Shown here: positions 43,320 to 55,453 of the stretch, piece by piece
How the letters are laid out: each line of letters begins with the position of its first letter
Position numbering within the stretch: position 1 is the stretch's first letter
Assembly (NCBI RefSeq): GCF_028476545.1
Contig: NW_026731652.1
Span: forward strand, 744,001 to 808,000
DNA length: 64,000 nt
Reading direction: 5' to 3'
Origin: Physella acuta
Lineage: Eukaryota > Mollusca > Gastropoda > Physidae
The notes under the pieces: model-generated
Seen by the model: the letters and a program-made list of their open reading frames with translations, nothing else
What the model was told of the DNA's origin: nothing
The model's database searches: none
Position numbers and translations under genes: made by a program

Positions 43320-46135
43320 GGTTTGTGTGGCTCCAGGCCTCACCTCAGTGTGGCTCCAGGCCTCAGTGTGGCTCCAGGCCTCACCTCAGTGTGGCTCCAG
43401 GCCTCACCTCAGTGTGGCTCCAGGCCTCAGTGTGGCTCCAGGCCTCAGTGTGGCTCCAGGCCTCAGTGTGGCTCCAGGTCTCACCTCAGTGTGGCTCCAG
43501 ACCTCAGTGTGGCTCCAGGTCTCACCTCAGTGTGGTTCCAGGCCTCACCTCAGTGTGGCTCCAGGCCTCAGTGTGGCTCCAGGTCTCACCTCAGTGTGGC
43601 TCCAGGCCTCACCTCAGTGTGGCTCCAGACCTCAGTGTGGCTCCAGGTCTCACCTCAGTGTGGTTCCAGGCCTCACCTCAGTGTGGCTCCAGGCCTCACC
43701 TCAGTGTGGCTCCAGGCCCCAGTGTGGCTCCAGGCCTCACCTCAGTGTGGCTCCAGGCCTCAGTGTGGCTCCAGGCCTCAGTGTGGCTCCAGGTCTCACC
43801 TCAGTGTGGCTCCAGACCTCAGTGTGGCTCCAGGTCTCACCTCAGTGTGGTTCCAGGCCTCAGTGTGGCTCCAGGCCTCAGTGTGGCTCCAGGCCTCACC
43901 TCAGTGTGGCTCCAGACCTCAGTGTGGCTCCAGGTCTCACCTCAGTGTGGTTCCAGGCCTCACCTCAGTGTGGCTCCAGGCCTCAGTGTGGCTCCAGGCC
44001 TCAGTGTGGCTCCAGGTCTCACCTCAGTGTGGCTCCAGACCTCAGTGTGGCTCCAGGTCTCACCTCAGTGTGGTTCCAGGCCTCACCTCAGTGTGGCTCC
44101 AGGCCTCAGTGGCTCCAGGCCTCACCTCAGTGTGGCTCCAGGCCTCAGTGTGGCTCCAGGCCTCAGTGTGGCTCCAGGTCTCACCTCAGTGTGGCTCCAG
44201 GCCTCACCTCAGTGTGGCTCCAGACCTCAGTGTGGCTCCAGGTCTCACCTCAGTGTGGCTCCAGGCCTCAGTTTGGCTCCAGGCCTCACCTCAGTGTGGC
44301 TCCAGGCCTCACCTCAGTGTGGCTCCAGGCCTCAGTGTGGCTCCAGGCCTCAGTGTGGCTCCAGGCCTCAGTGTGGCTCCAGGCCTCACCTCAGTGTGGC
44401 TCCAGGCCTCAGTGTGGCTCCAGGCCTCAGTGTGGCTCCAGGCCTCACCTCAGTGTGGCTCTAGGCCTCAGTGTGGCTCCAGGCCTCACCTCAGTGTGGC
44501 TCCAGGCCTCAGTGTGGCTCCAGGCCTCAGTGTGGCTCCAGGCCTCAGTGTGGCTCCAGGCCTCACCTCAGTGTGGCTCCAGGCCTCACCTCAGTGTGGC
44601 TCCAGGCCTCAGTGTGGCTCCAGGCCTCACCTCAGTGTGGCTCCAGGCCTCAGTGTGGCTCCAGGCCTCAGTGTGGCTCCAGGCCTCAACTCAGTGTGGC
44701 TCCAGGCCTCAGTGTGGCTCTAGGCCTCCCCTCAGTGTGGCTCCAGGCCTCACCTCAGTGTGGCTCCAGGCCTCAGTGTGGCTCCAGGCCTCACCTCAGT
44801 GTGGCTCCAGGCCTCAGTGTGGCTCTAGGCCTCCCCTCAGTGTGGCTCCAGGCCTCCCCTCAGTGTGGCTCCAGGCCTCAGTTTGGCTCCAGGCCTCAGT
44901 GTGGCTCCAGGCCTCACCTCAGTGTGGCTCCAGGCCTCACCTCAGTGTGGCTCCAGGCCTCAGAGTGGCTCCAGGCCTCACCTCAGTGTGGCTCCAGGCC
45001 TCACCTCAGTGTGGCTCCAGGCCTCACCTCAGTGTGGCTCCAGGCCTCAGCGTGGCTCCAGGCCTCACCTCAGTGTGGCTCCAGGCCTCACCCCAGTGTG
45101 GCTCCAGGCCTCACCTCAGTGTGGCTCCAGGCCTCAGTGTGGCTCCAGGCCTCAGTGTGGCTCCAGGCCTCACCTCAGTGTGGCTCCAGGCCTCACCTCA
45201 GTGTGGCTCCAGGCCTCAGTGTGGCTCCAGGCCTCACCTCAGTGTGGCTCCAGGCCTCACCTCAGTGTGGCTCCAGGCCTCAGTGTGGCTCCAGGCCTCA
45301 CCCCAGTGTGGCTCCAGGCCTCACCTCAGTGTGGCTCCAGGCCTCAGTGTGGCTCCAGGCCTCAGTGTGGCTCCAGGCCTCACCTCAGTGTGGCTCCAGG
45401 CCTCAGTGTGGCTCCAGGCCTCAGTGTGGCTCCAGGCCTCAGTGTGGCTCCAGGCCTCACCTCAGTGTGGCTCCAGGCCTCACCTCAGTGTGGCTCCAGG
45501 CCTCACCTCAGTGTGGCTCCAGACCTCAGTGTGGCTCCAGGCCTCACCTCAGTGTGGCTCCAGGCCTCACCTCAGTGTGGCTCCAGACCTCAGTGTGGCT
45601 CCAGGCCTCACCTCAGTGTGGCTCCAGGCCTCACCTCAGTGTGGCTCCAGACCTCAGTGTGGCTCCAGGCCTCAGTGTGGCTCCAGGCCTCACCCCAGTG
45701 TGGCTCCAGGCCTCACCTCAGTGTGGCTCCAGGCCTCAGTGTGGCTCCAGGCCTCAGTGTGGCTCCAGGCCTCACCTCAGTGTGGCTCCAGGCCTCAGTG
45801 TGGCTCCAGGCCTCAGTGTGGCTCCAGGCCTCACCTCAGTGTGGCTCCAGGCCTCAGTGTGGCTCCAGGCCTCACCTCAGTGTGGCTCCAGGCCTCAGTG
45901 TGGCTCCAGGCCTCAGTGTGGCTCCAGGCCTCACCTCAGTGTGGCTCCAGGCCTCAGTGTGGCTCCAGGCCTCACCTCAGTGTGGCTCCACACCTCAGTG
46001 TGGCTCCAGGCCTCACCTCAGTGTGGCTCCAGGCCTCACCTCAGTGTGGCTCCAGGCCTCACCTCAGTGTGGCTCCAGGCCTCAGTGTGGCTCCAGACCT
46101 CACCTCAGTGTGGCTCCAGGCCTCAGTGTGGCTCC
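43320..46135 (-). repeat. 2.8-kb array of 18/23-bp units beside the duplicated SLC43 exon
   Basis: Roughly 130-140 units. On the - strand the short unit is GGAGCCACACTGAGGCCT and the long one has an extra TGAGG, creating CTGAG|GTGAGG. All + frames stay open, producing apparent proteins of up to 983 residues; these are artefacts. Single proto-units occur at 55990-56014, in the 3' flank of the main SLC43 terminal exon, and at about 53309. The array therefore most likely grew from that flank after the exon was duplicated. Confidence 0.93.
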
Positions 46136-46276
46136 CCTTTCAGTTTCTTTATAATGTCCCTTCGATTGCTGGTTCGAATCCACGAGCTGCCTGACCTCCG
46201 CTCTACGACACGCCCACCACTGGTACAGGGGATGAACTAATGTGACACACGCCAGCACCAACAGGAAGATGTTTAC
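46100..46276 (-). CDS. second copy of the SLC43 terminal exon
   Basis: It encodes VNIFLLVLACVTLVHPLYQW, then WACRRAEVRQLVDSN and a different end (QQSKGHYKETERGATLRPGATLR, stop). The acceptor TGTTGCAG is kept and its phase 0 fits the preceding SLC43 exon at 56947. Over 35 codons it differs from the 56-kb copy at five sites, four of them synonymous, while the flanking intron is far more diverged. That pattern suggests both exons are under constraint, perhaps as alternative last exons. It could also be a recently dead copy or the end of an otherwise lost tandem gene. Confidence 0.6.
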   Translation of the reverse strand, partial: VNIFLLVLACVTLVHPLYQWWACRRAEVRQLVDSNQQSKGHYKETERGATLRPGATLR

Positions 46277-46473
46277 CTGCAACAGTCACGTGACCGGTCA
46301 TTGCGTCATGTTGATATCAACTAGCAAAGAAAGTTTAGTTTAGTTTGATTTAAATAATGTTGTGTTTAATCTGTCCCATAGACCGTTTGGTCCGAAATTA
46401 AACTTTAATAGTAACATTAGTAAAAGCGTATTTATCACTTTCAACTAAAATGTACATATTTGCGAGAAATGCG

Positions 46474-46585
46474 AAGCCCCCCCCCCCCCCCCCGAAAAAA
46501 AATTTACCGCCCCCGCCCCCCGGAAGAAAGTCTACCGCCCCCCCCCCCCCCCCCTCCCGGAGAAAAAAGTCTGGAAGAAACACTG
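46474..46585. mobile_element. hAT-like MITE fragment, CAGAGTTTCTTCC family
   Basis: It ends with CCGGAGAAAAAAGTCTGG and AAGAAACACTG like the copies at 2587 and 4422; the left end is missing. Confidence 0.6.
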
Positions 46586-46589
46586 CCTA

Positions 46590-47230
46590 AAACGTTTTAT
46601 AACCAGACAAATATTAACACACATTGTATTATCGGATTATTTCAAGTTAAATACGTGCAATTTTAAATGTTTTCTTTAAAAGAAAATAGTGCTTTTTTCG
46701 GCGATCGATAAAGAAAATACACATTGTTCGTGTACATCCTCTCAATCTTTCGAGGAAATAAGCACAGTGTTCATTTCCACGACAGAATGTCAATGGGTAT
46801 TAGCAACTTACGTATTTCCTCTTCAGTACGACGAAATAGTCTGCAGAAAATTAAAAAAAACATTTCTACCTAAAATGTAGATCTATACGTCAAAAAAACC
46901 TTATTTCATTAATCGCGTTTAAATTTATGATATTTCTACTAAAAAAAAAAAATCATTAGTATTATTCTCTTAGACTATCTCTAGCCCTAGTCACAGCCCT
47001 CGCCCGAGCCCTCCTAATTTATTCAAGGGAATTAATTTAAATAAAAATAAAAGAACAACAAAATGTTGAGTTGCTTCCCTTAACTTTATTTTTCTATCTA
47101 TCTATCTATCTATCTAATCCGTCGAAGCCGTCGAAGCCGTCGATCTATACTAGCGTACCCCTCCCCCGCGCGTTGCCGCGGGAATAGAAGAAAGTCCGAC
47201 GGATTATATAAGAAGGGTTTTTATCTATGC
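46590..47230. other. non-coding DNA
   Basis: AT-rich, with a (TCTA)n tract at about 47095-47115 followed by a GC-rich string (CCGCGCGTTGCCGCGGG) that looks like part of an unidentified repeat. No gene is seen. Confidence 0.35.
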
Positions 47231-47234
47231 GTTA

Positions 47235-47477
47235 AAGTTCCCCTTTCAAACCTACCGGTCTATAGGGCAAGTGAAGTAGAGTTCACTTCTTTCTGTGACC
47301 TCGGCAAATGAAGAGATAGTGTGGTCAGCACTAAGCCCAGCTGCCTTTACTTTCCCTAACGTGAGTTAGGTACCCATCAGGGTTGGATTGGAAGATATAC
47401 TGACTTGAACCCGGATTCGAACTCAAGACTTACGAGTTAGCAGTCCAGCTCTCTACCGCTAGACCACTCCGCCCCAA
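47235..47477 (-). mobile_element. tRNA-derived SINE, - strand, well preserved
   Basis: Read on the - strand it begins GGGGCGGAGTGGTCTAGCGG, with a clear A box (TGGTCTAGCGGTAGAG) and B box (GAGTTCGAATCCG). The body and tail match the copy at 17877. The tRNA-like head is intact enough to suggest pol III promoter function at insertion. Confidence 0.88.
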
Positions 47478-47484
47478 TCTATGC

Positions 47485-47830
47485 GTTACGAATCCTATAT
47501 TTTTTAGACGCATGACCTTGTTTTCTTAAAGTGAGTTATTTAAATGTAAACAATACCTGCGCTTGGATCATAAGTATTGGGACACGGGTTTATCTACACT
47601 ACAGCCTTAAAACCTTGAGTGTACTTTAATCACTCACCGAAATAATATGGTAGAACACACTTCGGTAACCGACCATGTGTCAGGGACGTAGAAAGTCGCT
47701 TTTAGGAGCCCCCCTCACCCCCCCCCCCCCACCGATAACAATACCGCATAGGCGTCGGTTACGGTCCCTGGCTCCTTAAAACTAACAGGCACCATCGTGC
47801 CAAATAGTATCCTCTTAACAATGATGCAGA
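47485..47830. repeat. fragment of dispersed repeat family B
   Basis: It resembles 51330-51620 (GACTTTGTTTTCT, GAGTTAT, CGGCGACCG-like block, TGGTGCTTTTTAAAAC region). It is diverged and has no clear ends. Confidence 0.45.
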
Positions 47831-48379
47831 TTGCGTCATTTGCCAAAGTGGCACAAATGAACAGGATTTTTTCTTAAACACGTAAAAAAATATTTGACGT
47901 GTTTTGAACATCAGTGTGACTGATGCAATATGTTAGCGTTACTAATGGTCTATTATTAGATGCTCGATCTCAATTTCTGATTGGATTGTCTAAAAATAGA
48001 CGTTAATTGCATCATTTGCAAAATGACGAAACTGTTTGAATTTTTTTACAAAAAGAAACATCCCAGTTAATAATCTAACCTTGGTTAATTTTTCTGATTA
48101 TTAAAATAACACGCCATAGCGCTCACGGGAAATACCAGGGCGCCAAATCGTATCCTGCCGGGGTGGGGGGGGTGGGGCGCCCATTCAAAATTAAATCATC
48201 CCCCCACCACCCATTGATGGTTGATGGACAAGTTACATCTTCGCATAGTATTTTTTTAAAAACTAAATTAAATGCACCCAGAAATAATAAACTTCACTAA
48301 CTTTGTATTATGGGAAGCTGTAGAGCTATTTTGGGGGTGGTCTCCACACAAATCTGAGTAAATGCACTAATCTTTAAAA

Positions 48380-50216
48380 CATGGGTTCCCAAACTGGGGG
48401 TCGCGACCCCCAAGGGGGTTGCAACGGGTTTCTGGGGGGGGGGGGGGTCGCGAACTGGTAGACTAAACGCTAGCAATAAAAAAAAATATTTAGAAGAATA
48501 TCTGAATTCGGCTTTACTAACATAAAAGGAAATGAAATAGAGAAAAAAAATGGTTCGCCTACTGTGCAAAGTTGTTCTCAGCCATGAGTATATGAAACCT
48601 TCAAAACTAAAACGTCATTTTGAGACGACTCATTCGGAACACACCAAAAAGTTATGGAGTTCTTTTGCAGTTGCTAGTTGCAAATGTCAGAGACTTAATC
48701 GAACACGAAGTTTTATTCAAGGAAACACAGCATTAGTGCAAGCATCAAGTGAAGTCACATTGGAAATAGCCAATCAAAAACAACACAATAGGATTAAATC
48801 TCATCAAACCCTGCATGTTAAAGATGGTGAAATAAATCTTGTGGACTTCAGCGCAGTAAAGATGCAACGAATTGCTCGTTCTAATAATACTATGCTACGG
48901 CTTATAGCAGACATGTCTGTAGATGTTAAAGAACAAATTTTGAATGAAATTAAATTTTTCACCATTGTTTTCTTTTCAAGTTGATGAACCAACAGACTTT
49001 AGTTCGTGTTCGCAGTTGCTTGTCTTTGTAAAATATATTAATTCAGATGGTAGCAAATTTGCTATTTTGTGAAGATATTTTGGAGAAAATAATTAGCTTT
49101 TTTTCGAAACTGGATGATTAAAATGGGTCAAAATCGGCTTCGGGCTTTCAGAAAACAGTAAAAGATTTAGCTCCCTAACTAAGGGGAATCTACCGGTATG
49201 CCCTCGCCAACAAGACTCTTTCGACTCCACTGCTAATAAAATTCGTAAATTATATTAAGTCTGGAGGCTTAAACATTTGTCTGTTTAAAGAACTGTGCAA
49301 AGACGAGGTTTTGCTTTTCTACACTGCAGTACGCTGGCTGTCAAAGGGAAATATCGTGAATCATGTTTTTTTAATTGAAAGATGAAATCAAGTTATTCTT
49401 AGATGTGTAAGGGAAACAAGACCTTTTGATATACTTTAACGACATGGTGTGTTGGAGAGAGTATCAGACCAAGCAGATATATTCGACCATCAACATTCAA
49501 ACTGAACGAATATTATCTCTTTTCATGATAATCTCGGGGCACAATTGGCGAAGAAAAATAAATCTTGGAAATATTGCCATGTTTGAGAAACTCTGCAGTG
49601 TGGTAGATGAATCAGGTTGTGAGATAAATAAAGAATTGAAACAGGAGATTTCTTGAGATCTTAAATCTCTAGAAAACGAACCGCTGCGTTATTTTCCATG
49701 AGCTGAAAGAAGAAGAAACTGCACTAACACGTAACCCATTTTCTGCGTCCCTTGATGTTGCCAACATTCCCGATGAATTACAAAATGAATTCTTAAATTT
49801 GCGGAATGACTCCGCGTCGTATGAAAAACTGCTCACATTTTTGGTGTAGTACGCACCATTTATACCCAAACGTGAAATTGATTATCTTTCGAGTTTTCGT
49901 TCCTTTTGTGTCTACATATCTTTGCGAGTATATATTTTCAACACTTTTCCAATCAAAAACAAAACATAGAAATAAATTACATGTTGAGAATGACATCGGA
50001 TTGGCGTTAACAAAAAAATAAACTGCGAATGTTAAGGCTAGTTAATAGCATGAAATTTAACTCATCGTATTAAAACAGTTATCAATCTTTATTCATTTTG
50101 AAAGTCTACAAGAAAATCTTACTTTAGTCTCTATAAATTTCATTATTAATTTCGACTTTTTAATTCCTTGGGGGTCGCGGATCACGTACTTTTTGTAAAA
50201 AGTTGGGGAACCACTG
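48380..50216 (+). mobile_element. decayed hAT transposon with ZBED/SCAND3-like transposase
   Basis: Terminal repeats CATGGGTTCCCAAACT and the inverse of CAGTGGTTCCCCAACTTT are followed by GGGGGTCGCG at both ends. The target duplications are CTTTAAAA (48372-48379) and TTTTAAAA (50217-50224). Transposase pieces in order: MKPSKLKRHFETTH (BED-type finger; the first Cys is replaced by Arg), NNTMLRLIADMSVDVKEQI, FQVDEPTDFSSCSQLLVFV, LFKELCKDEVLLFYTAVRWLSKG, then a C-terminal dimerisation part with SLRVYIFNT. Frames change several times and stops occur, so no working transposase is made. Family assignment follows ZBED5/SCAND3-like hAT proteins. Confidence 0.88.
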
Positions 50217-50706
50217 TTTTAAAACATAGACCAAAGAACCCCACCCTTCTATAAGCCCTTAAATCCCAACCATTCTAAGAAAGCCCAAAAACATGATTTT
50301 TCAATCGCTGTTTGCCCTCCGCCTGTCATCTGATGACTGACAACGCGTTACCTGAAACACACACCAGTTACCTCACATTACCCAGCTACTGAGCCGTGTA
50401 GAGTCACGCTTTGCCTATTATTCTCTAGCCCAAATATCTAGCAGTAGCAGCTTCTTTCTTAATTTTGTTTGATCAGTAGGCAGAAATCCATTTAGAATTA
50501 ATTTTTTTTCATGTTTCCAATAAACTATTATTGTCACGGGAAACAAATAAAATGTATTTAGTTTAATTACCTTATAAATTTAAACAGAAGCAATACATTA
50601 TGAGATTAGTAATTTCCCATAAATCATTTAATTATTAAATACAAGCGTACTCGTCGCGTGTCACTGAGAAACATTTTTGTCATCAATGCGTTTCCAAAGT
50701 TATATT

Positions 50707-51620
50707 TACTTTCTCGTATATACAGAGTATAGAGAAAGTCTTGTTATCGTGCAAAAAAAAAAAAAATCGAGATTTTTGCAAATCTCGACGTTTTACACTA
50801 CCCTTAGTTGGAAAAAAATAATTTTGTAATCTTGTCCGTATGTGTGTGTGTGTGTGTCTGATGAAATTTCATATATAAGTATTATATCAAAATCGTAGAA
50901 GCGTATCAACTTTTGAGCGATTTCAGATAACCGAAAGTGGTACTTTTTCTACTTTGAATTTTTAAAGTCTGTAACTTGAGTTCTATATCAGATAGAGAAA
51001 TGACATTACACATGTAAGTAAAAGATGTAATTATCTGCCTTCTATCTAATTTGAGTAATTTCCGTTGACAGGAAGTAGTAATTTACGCTATTTCCGATTT
51101 TTCAAAAAATGCATGTAGGCCTATAATAATTAATATGTATAAAGTACTAATAATATTCCGCACTATTATGCATAATTTTGTTTTGGCGTTCGCTTGGTAC
51201 GCAATTATTTTTTCTACGAGATTTCATTCTATTTTAAAAAGTTTAAGTAATTAAAAACCATGTCTATATCCTGAGTTGCCATCCCACATAGTGTTATATA
51301 AGAATATTCCAGAAAGTTTAAGGGAGATCACTCCCGTTTTTTTTAGATGTGTGACTTTGTTTTCTAAAACTGAGTTATGTATGTGTAAAAGAGGCGCCGG
51401 CTCTATATTTGATTTTAGTTGTTGGGTTTGTCTACGCATCGTCTAACGTCCTTGTGCGTGATGTATAAACTCCTTGTGTGTACGTTAATTACCCTCAGTA
51501 ATTGTGAAGCAGAACAAACCTCGGCGACCGCCCAGGTGTTAGGGGCGTCGCGGGAAGCACTCTAGAGAGCCACCGTTTGCGTCAATTGTAGTGGTCCACT
51601 GTGTCCCTATTGTATGGTGC
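50707..51620. repeat. dispersed repeat family B, copy 1
   Basis: It starts TTACTTTCTCGTATATAC, contains ATCGAGATTTTTGCAAATCT (palindromic) and CTTGTCCGTATGTGTGTG, and ends in a block with CCTGAGTTGCCATCCC and GGGAGATCACTCCCG. The same order is seen at 59254-61260. It codes for nothing I recognise. Its class is unknown. Confidence 0.7.
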
Positions 51621-51989
51621 TTTTTAAAACAAATGTATGCGCCATAGATCTCGCGGTGGAGCTTGTGGGTGCACCTGGTTACCCGAACACGGTCAGAAGA
51701 TTGATTCGATTTAGTCAACGACTATATTAAACTACCTTATCCATATTGTACGGCGCTCTTTAAAACGAACGTAAGTGCCATATTGCTCACGGGGTGATCC
51801 CGTAACGCACAGGGTCACTTGACTGCGTCTGATTCGATTTAGTGAATGATAATAGTGTCTCACCTTTTCCATTGTATCATTCAATCAATCATCCCTTTAT
51901 GCTATGGGTCATTGTGGCACCGCGGTTGATTTTTTCATTGACTAAGCAGCTTGTCTGACGGACGCATTTAGTGTTGTTACAAATTTTTC

Positions 51990-52240
51990 ATAAAAAACGT
52001 TTTAATAACAAGCTTTTATGTAATAATGCACTAAAAAGTAGAAAATAAATTATACACTAATTCTTAAATAACTATAAAGAAAAGCGTGGGTCACTTTAGT
52101 ATCTATTGGAAACCTTTACTAATATTTAGGACGAGACCCACGCTTTTCTTTATAGCTATTTTAATAGTAGTGTATAATTTATTTTCTCTTTTTAGTGCAT
52201 TATTACATAAAAGCTCGTTATTAAAAAGTTTTTAATGAGA
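51990..52240. mobile_element. foldback MITE with about 100-bp inverted arms
   Basis: The left arm (about 51990-52092) and right arm (about 52135-52240) are near-perfect inverted copies (TGTAATAATGCACTAAAAAG / CTTTTTAGTGCATTATTACA; GCGTGGGTC / GACCCACGC) separated by about 42 bp. A single-strand copy would form a long hairpin. Partial copies lie at about 31046-31215 and 53505-53600. Confidence 0.82.
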
Positions 52241-53004
52241 TTTGTTTTTAGTACTGTACATGTTTTATTACAATAGAGTTGCATGACTAAAAACCATTGC
52301 GCGTCTATTGAGCGTGATGAAGCGCTTTTGCCGTGATGACGCGTGTGGATAGAACTGCATACTAATTTGGTCAAAATTTTAATTAATTCACACAAAAATA
52401 ATCAGGCAACCAATTAAGTCAAATTTAATGTCACGATGCATGTCTTGACCCACGTACCAATTACTAACCGAATATGTCAGGTAGAAGTGCCTGCAATTTC
52501 GCTCGGCCGTTTCGATCTAGACAGACAGACAGACTGACGACAGAAGAAGCAAGTTAAATAAAAGCTTGTAAAGACTACTGCGCTTGTTACTCTTTCATAC
52601 AAATGTTTGGAAAATTTTTGTGAGGTTTACGCTGATATTGTATCTGGGCATGGTAGCACACAGACCATTATGCCATTATGTTTCTTTTTATCTATAACAA
52701 CGGGGTAAACATTGTGCTGGTGTTGTAGGTATTTTTCGCAAAGTAACATAAGTAACATAATTTTAATAATTAGGTTATTTGTGCTTCATCGCTGTCTAAA
52801 GCCTGTCTGTTAGTCTTTTCCACTTGTGACTTTAGTCTGTTTAGTATTACCTAGTGTTACATAGTGTTTGGCATTCTTAAAAATGAACGTAGGAACCATA
52901 TTGCTCACGTGAAGGCCCGGGGAGCTCCGGGCAACCCGCCCTTTTAACGAGGCACCGGCCCTCCGAAAACAAAAATGATCGCAGAAACCAACCAAGGAGT
53001 ATTC

Positions 53005-53284
53005 TTGGGTGTCACCCGGTGCGGCACTTAATGGTGTCACCCCCCAGAGGCGTAGCGACCCTTCCCGGGGACAAACTTTCAAGTTTTCGATTTGCACACC
53101 CCCCCCTCTCAAGTTTTCGATTTGCACACCCCCCCCCCCCTCTCAAACTTTCGATTTGCAACCTCCCTCAAGTTTTTCTCTATATATTTTGCTATTTTTG
53201 GGCTTGGTGTCACCCCCCCCCTAAATGGTGTCACCCGGTGCGGTCCGCACCCCCCGCCCCCCCCCCCCTTGCTACGCCCCTGCA
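53005..53284. mobile_element. hAT-like MITE, CAGTGGCGTAG family, left end missing
   Basis: The interior GTGTCACCCGGTGCGGCAC, TTTCGATTTGCA repeats and right end CTTGCTACGCCCCTG match the copy at 29003. The first 20 or so bases are absent. Confidence 0.82.
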
Positions 53285-53504
53285 CAAACATACTTTCATA
53301 TATATGTCCTCAGTGTGGCTCCTGGTATATATATCATTGACAAATGAACTCAGGACAAAAGATGTCAGGACCAACGATCTCAAGTACCAATGATCTCACC
53401 GAGAAATGATTTCAGGACAAAATATTATCGGACTAATGATATCATGGACAAATGATCTCAGACAAAACATCTCAGACAAAATATCTTATGGCATATTTAA
53501 ATAG

Positions 53505-53600
53505 TTGTGTGTTATTATACATTAAAAGAAAATAATTTATTTCTCCTTTTTAGTGCAATATTACATAAAAGCTTGTTATTAAAACGTTTTTATGCATTTA
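53505..53600. mobile_element. half copy of the foldback MITE
   Basis: It matches only the right arm (CTTTTTAGTGCAATATTACA, TAAAAGCTTGTTATTAAAACG). Confidence 0.6.
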
Positions 53601-54039
53601 AAAAATAGATAAATATAGATAAATATATGTAACGTGACAAGAGACACTGCTTGTGTTTACTGAACTAGTTCGGAGTCGACGACACAGTAGTGTTTTGGCT
53701 GAATAGGAATCTACTGAAAGTTGTCATATCAAACTTCATCTCCCCATTCCCTTCCTCCTGGCTTCTCCGTCTAGTCACGCTTGGTCTGGTTACATGTGTG
53801 CTAGGAACCAGCAGGTGGTAGACTGCAGTTACTTAAGGGAGGGGCGAATCATAAGTGCCAGATTTTTATGTTGAGAAGGGAAAGTCTTGCGTTGACTTGC
53901 GTGGCATCATACGAGAACAGGGCTCCAGTCACCCCTCTCCATCGGACTCGGTTTTGGGCAGCTCTCTTTATTTATTTATGACCTCTATTTTTGTATCGAT
54001 TTTAAGTCAAACTTTAGAGTCTTATTTAATGAATTGATT

Positions 54040-55160
54040 CAGATTAGTTAGGGCAAGTTGTTGCTTGTGAGATAATAGACAGACGTCATCAGCAAAATCG
54101 AAAGCCCAACATTAGGGGGGTGACATTCCACTAGATTCCTGTATCGATTTTTGTAGTTTTTTGAATGATACATTATATTACCATCTAGTATATCATTGCA
54201 TACATCCCTGTCTCACTTCGGTCGTTGCTGTGAAGGGGTTTATAAGCTTTCCTTTGTGGATTACCTGACAGGAAGAGTCTTTATATAACTTCTGCGTGAT
54301 AGATATACATTTTGGGGGGTATACCATATTGGCTCATTGGTCTATTCACACTATAACACGCTTTTTCGAAGTATACAAAAGTCAAGTATGGGGGGATTGC
54401 CATTCAAGGGACTGTTCAATAATGATGCGCAGAATAGTAATTTGGTTAGTGCATGACCTGTCTTGTAGAAAACAAGCCTGTTCTTGACTAAGTTTTTTTT
54501 TGTCCAAGGCATCGCTATGTCTCTCTATGATAATTCTTGTTAGCACTTTACAGGTAGCATATTTTCCAGTCAGATGAGATTATCTCATCTTGTCTGCTTT
54601 AGCAGAGGTTGTAATATATCTGCGAATGTCGATAGGTCTGCTTTGAGTACTTCTGTTAGAATGCCGTCCGGGCTGACTGCTTTCCCATTTTACACATTAT
54701 TTATTTATATCCCTTACTAAAATTAACTTTGTGTGGGGGGGGGGGGGAGGGAAGGGTCTTGTACTCACATTTAATATGATATTTACAAGTGGTATATCGG
54801 GACCGGTTGATGAGAGAGGTTGATTTACATTTCAATCACCTCAAAGTGCTGGACTCATATGCCTGTCTGGTCATTGTCACGTGTTAGCTTCTTTCCTTCT
54901 TTATCTTTCACTGGTTTGTTGGGATTAATATTCTTGCCTGAGAGGGTTATTATTAATTTGTAGTTTGTCTTAATGTCTTTTTTGCTCTGCTGCAGTTTCT
55001 GACTCAGATGTCATCTCATTAAAAAACTGTCTTTTGTCTTCTTTTGCGCTCTCCCTGAACATACGATTTACTTCCAAATATTGTGTTGTGTGGTTTATTT
55101 TCTCTTTGTCGTCCTAGTATTGAGTTTTATCTCTTTCCTCAAATTAGCTTCGACTGTAAG
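54040..55160 (-). mobile_element. LINE reverse-transcriptase remnant
   Basis: Read on the - strand, in order: a basic linker (RESAKEDKRQFFNEM), GKAVSPDGILTEVLKADL, then EQACFLQDRSCTNQITILRI and IIEQSLEWQSP, then VIHKGKLINPF and EVRQGC, then FDFADDVCLLSH (the FADD catalytic box of non-LTR reverse transcriptases). Frames change and segments between the motifs are missing, so it is dead. No endonuclease or 3' tail was identified. The wording resembles RTE/CR1-type RT; I do not assign a clade. Confidence 0.85.
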
Positions 55161-55453
55161 AAAATGTAAAGAAGCTGAACTTGAACATGCTATGGATTAC
55201 TAGATGGCCATGTAGTATGGTATCTGTAACAACTGTGATAAACAAATTAATTCAAACAAAATTTTAAACAATATCCAGCTAAAACCATTATATATATTCT
55301 CAAATTCAGAAAAAAAAACTTGAAACTGTTAACAGTATTTCCATGATAAATTTTATTGTATGTAAATATTTAACTTTTGAATGTCTATCCGTGGTATTTC
55401 ATCATGTAATAAATCGCCAGGCTCCTTTCTATCGAAATTTCAGTCCCCTTGAG

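Noticed and set aside
43236-46240. Overlapping + strand open frames of 379-983 codons (SVAPGLTSVWLQ repeats)
   Set aside because: All three frames are open because the 18/23-bp unit has no stops on this strand; there is no non-repeat domain, and the same DNA is the flank of a - strand exon.
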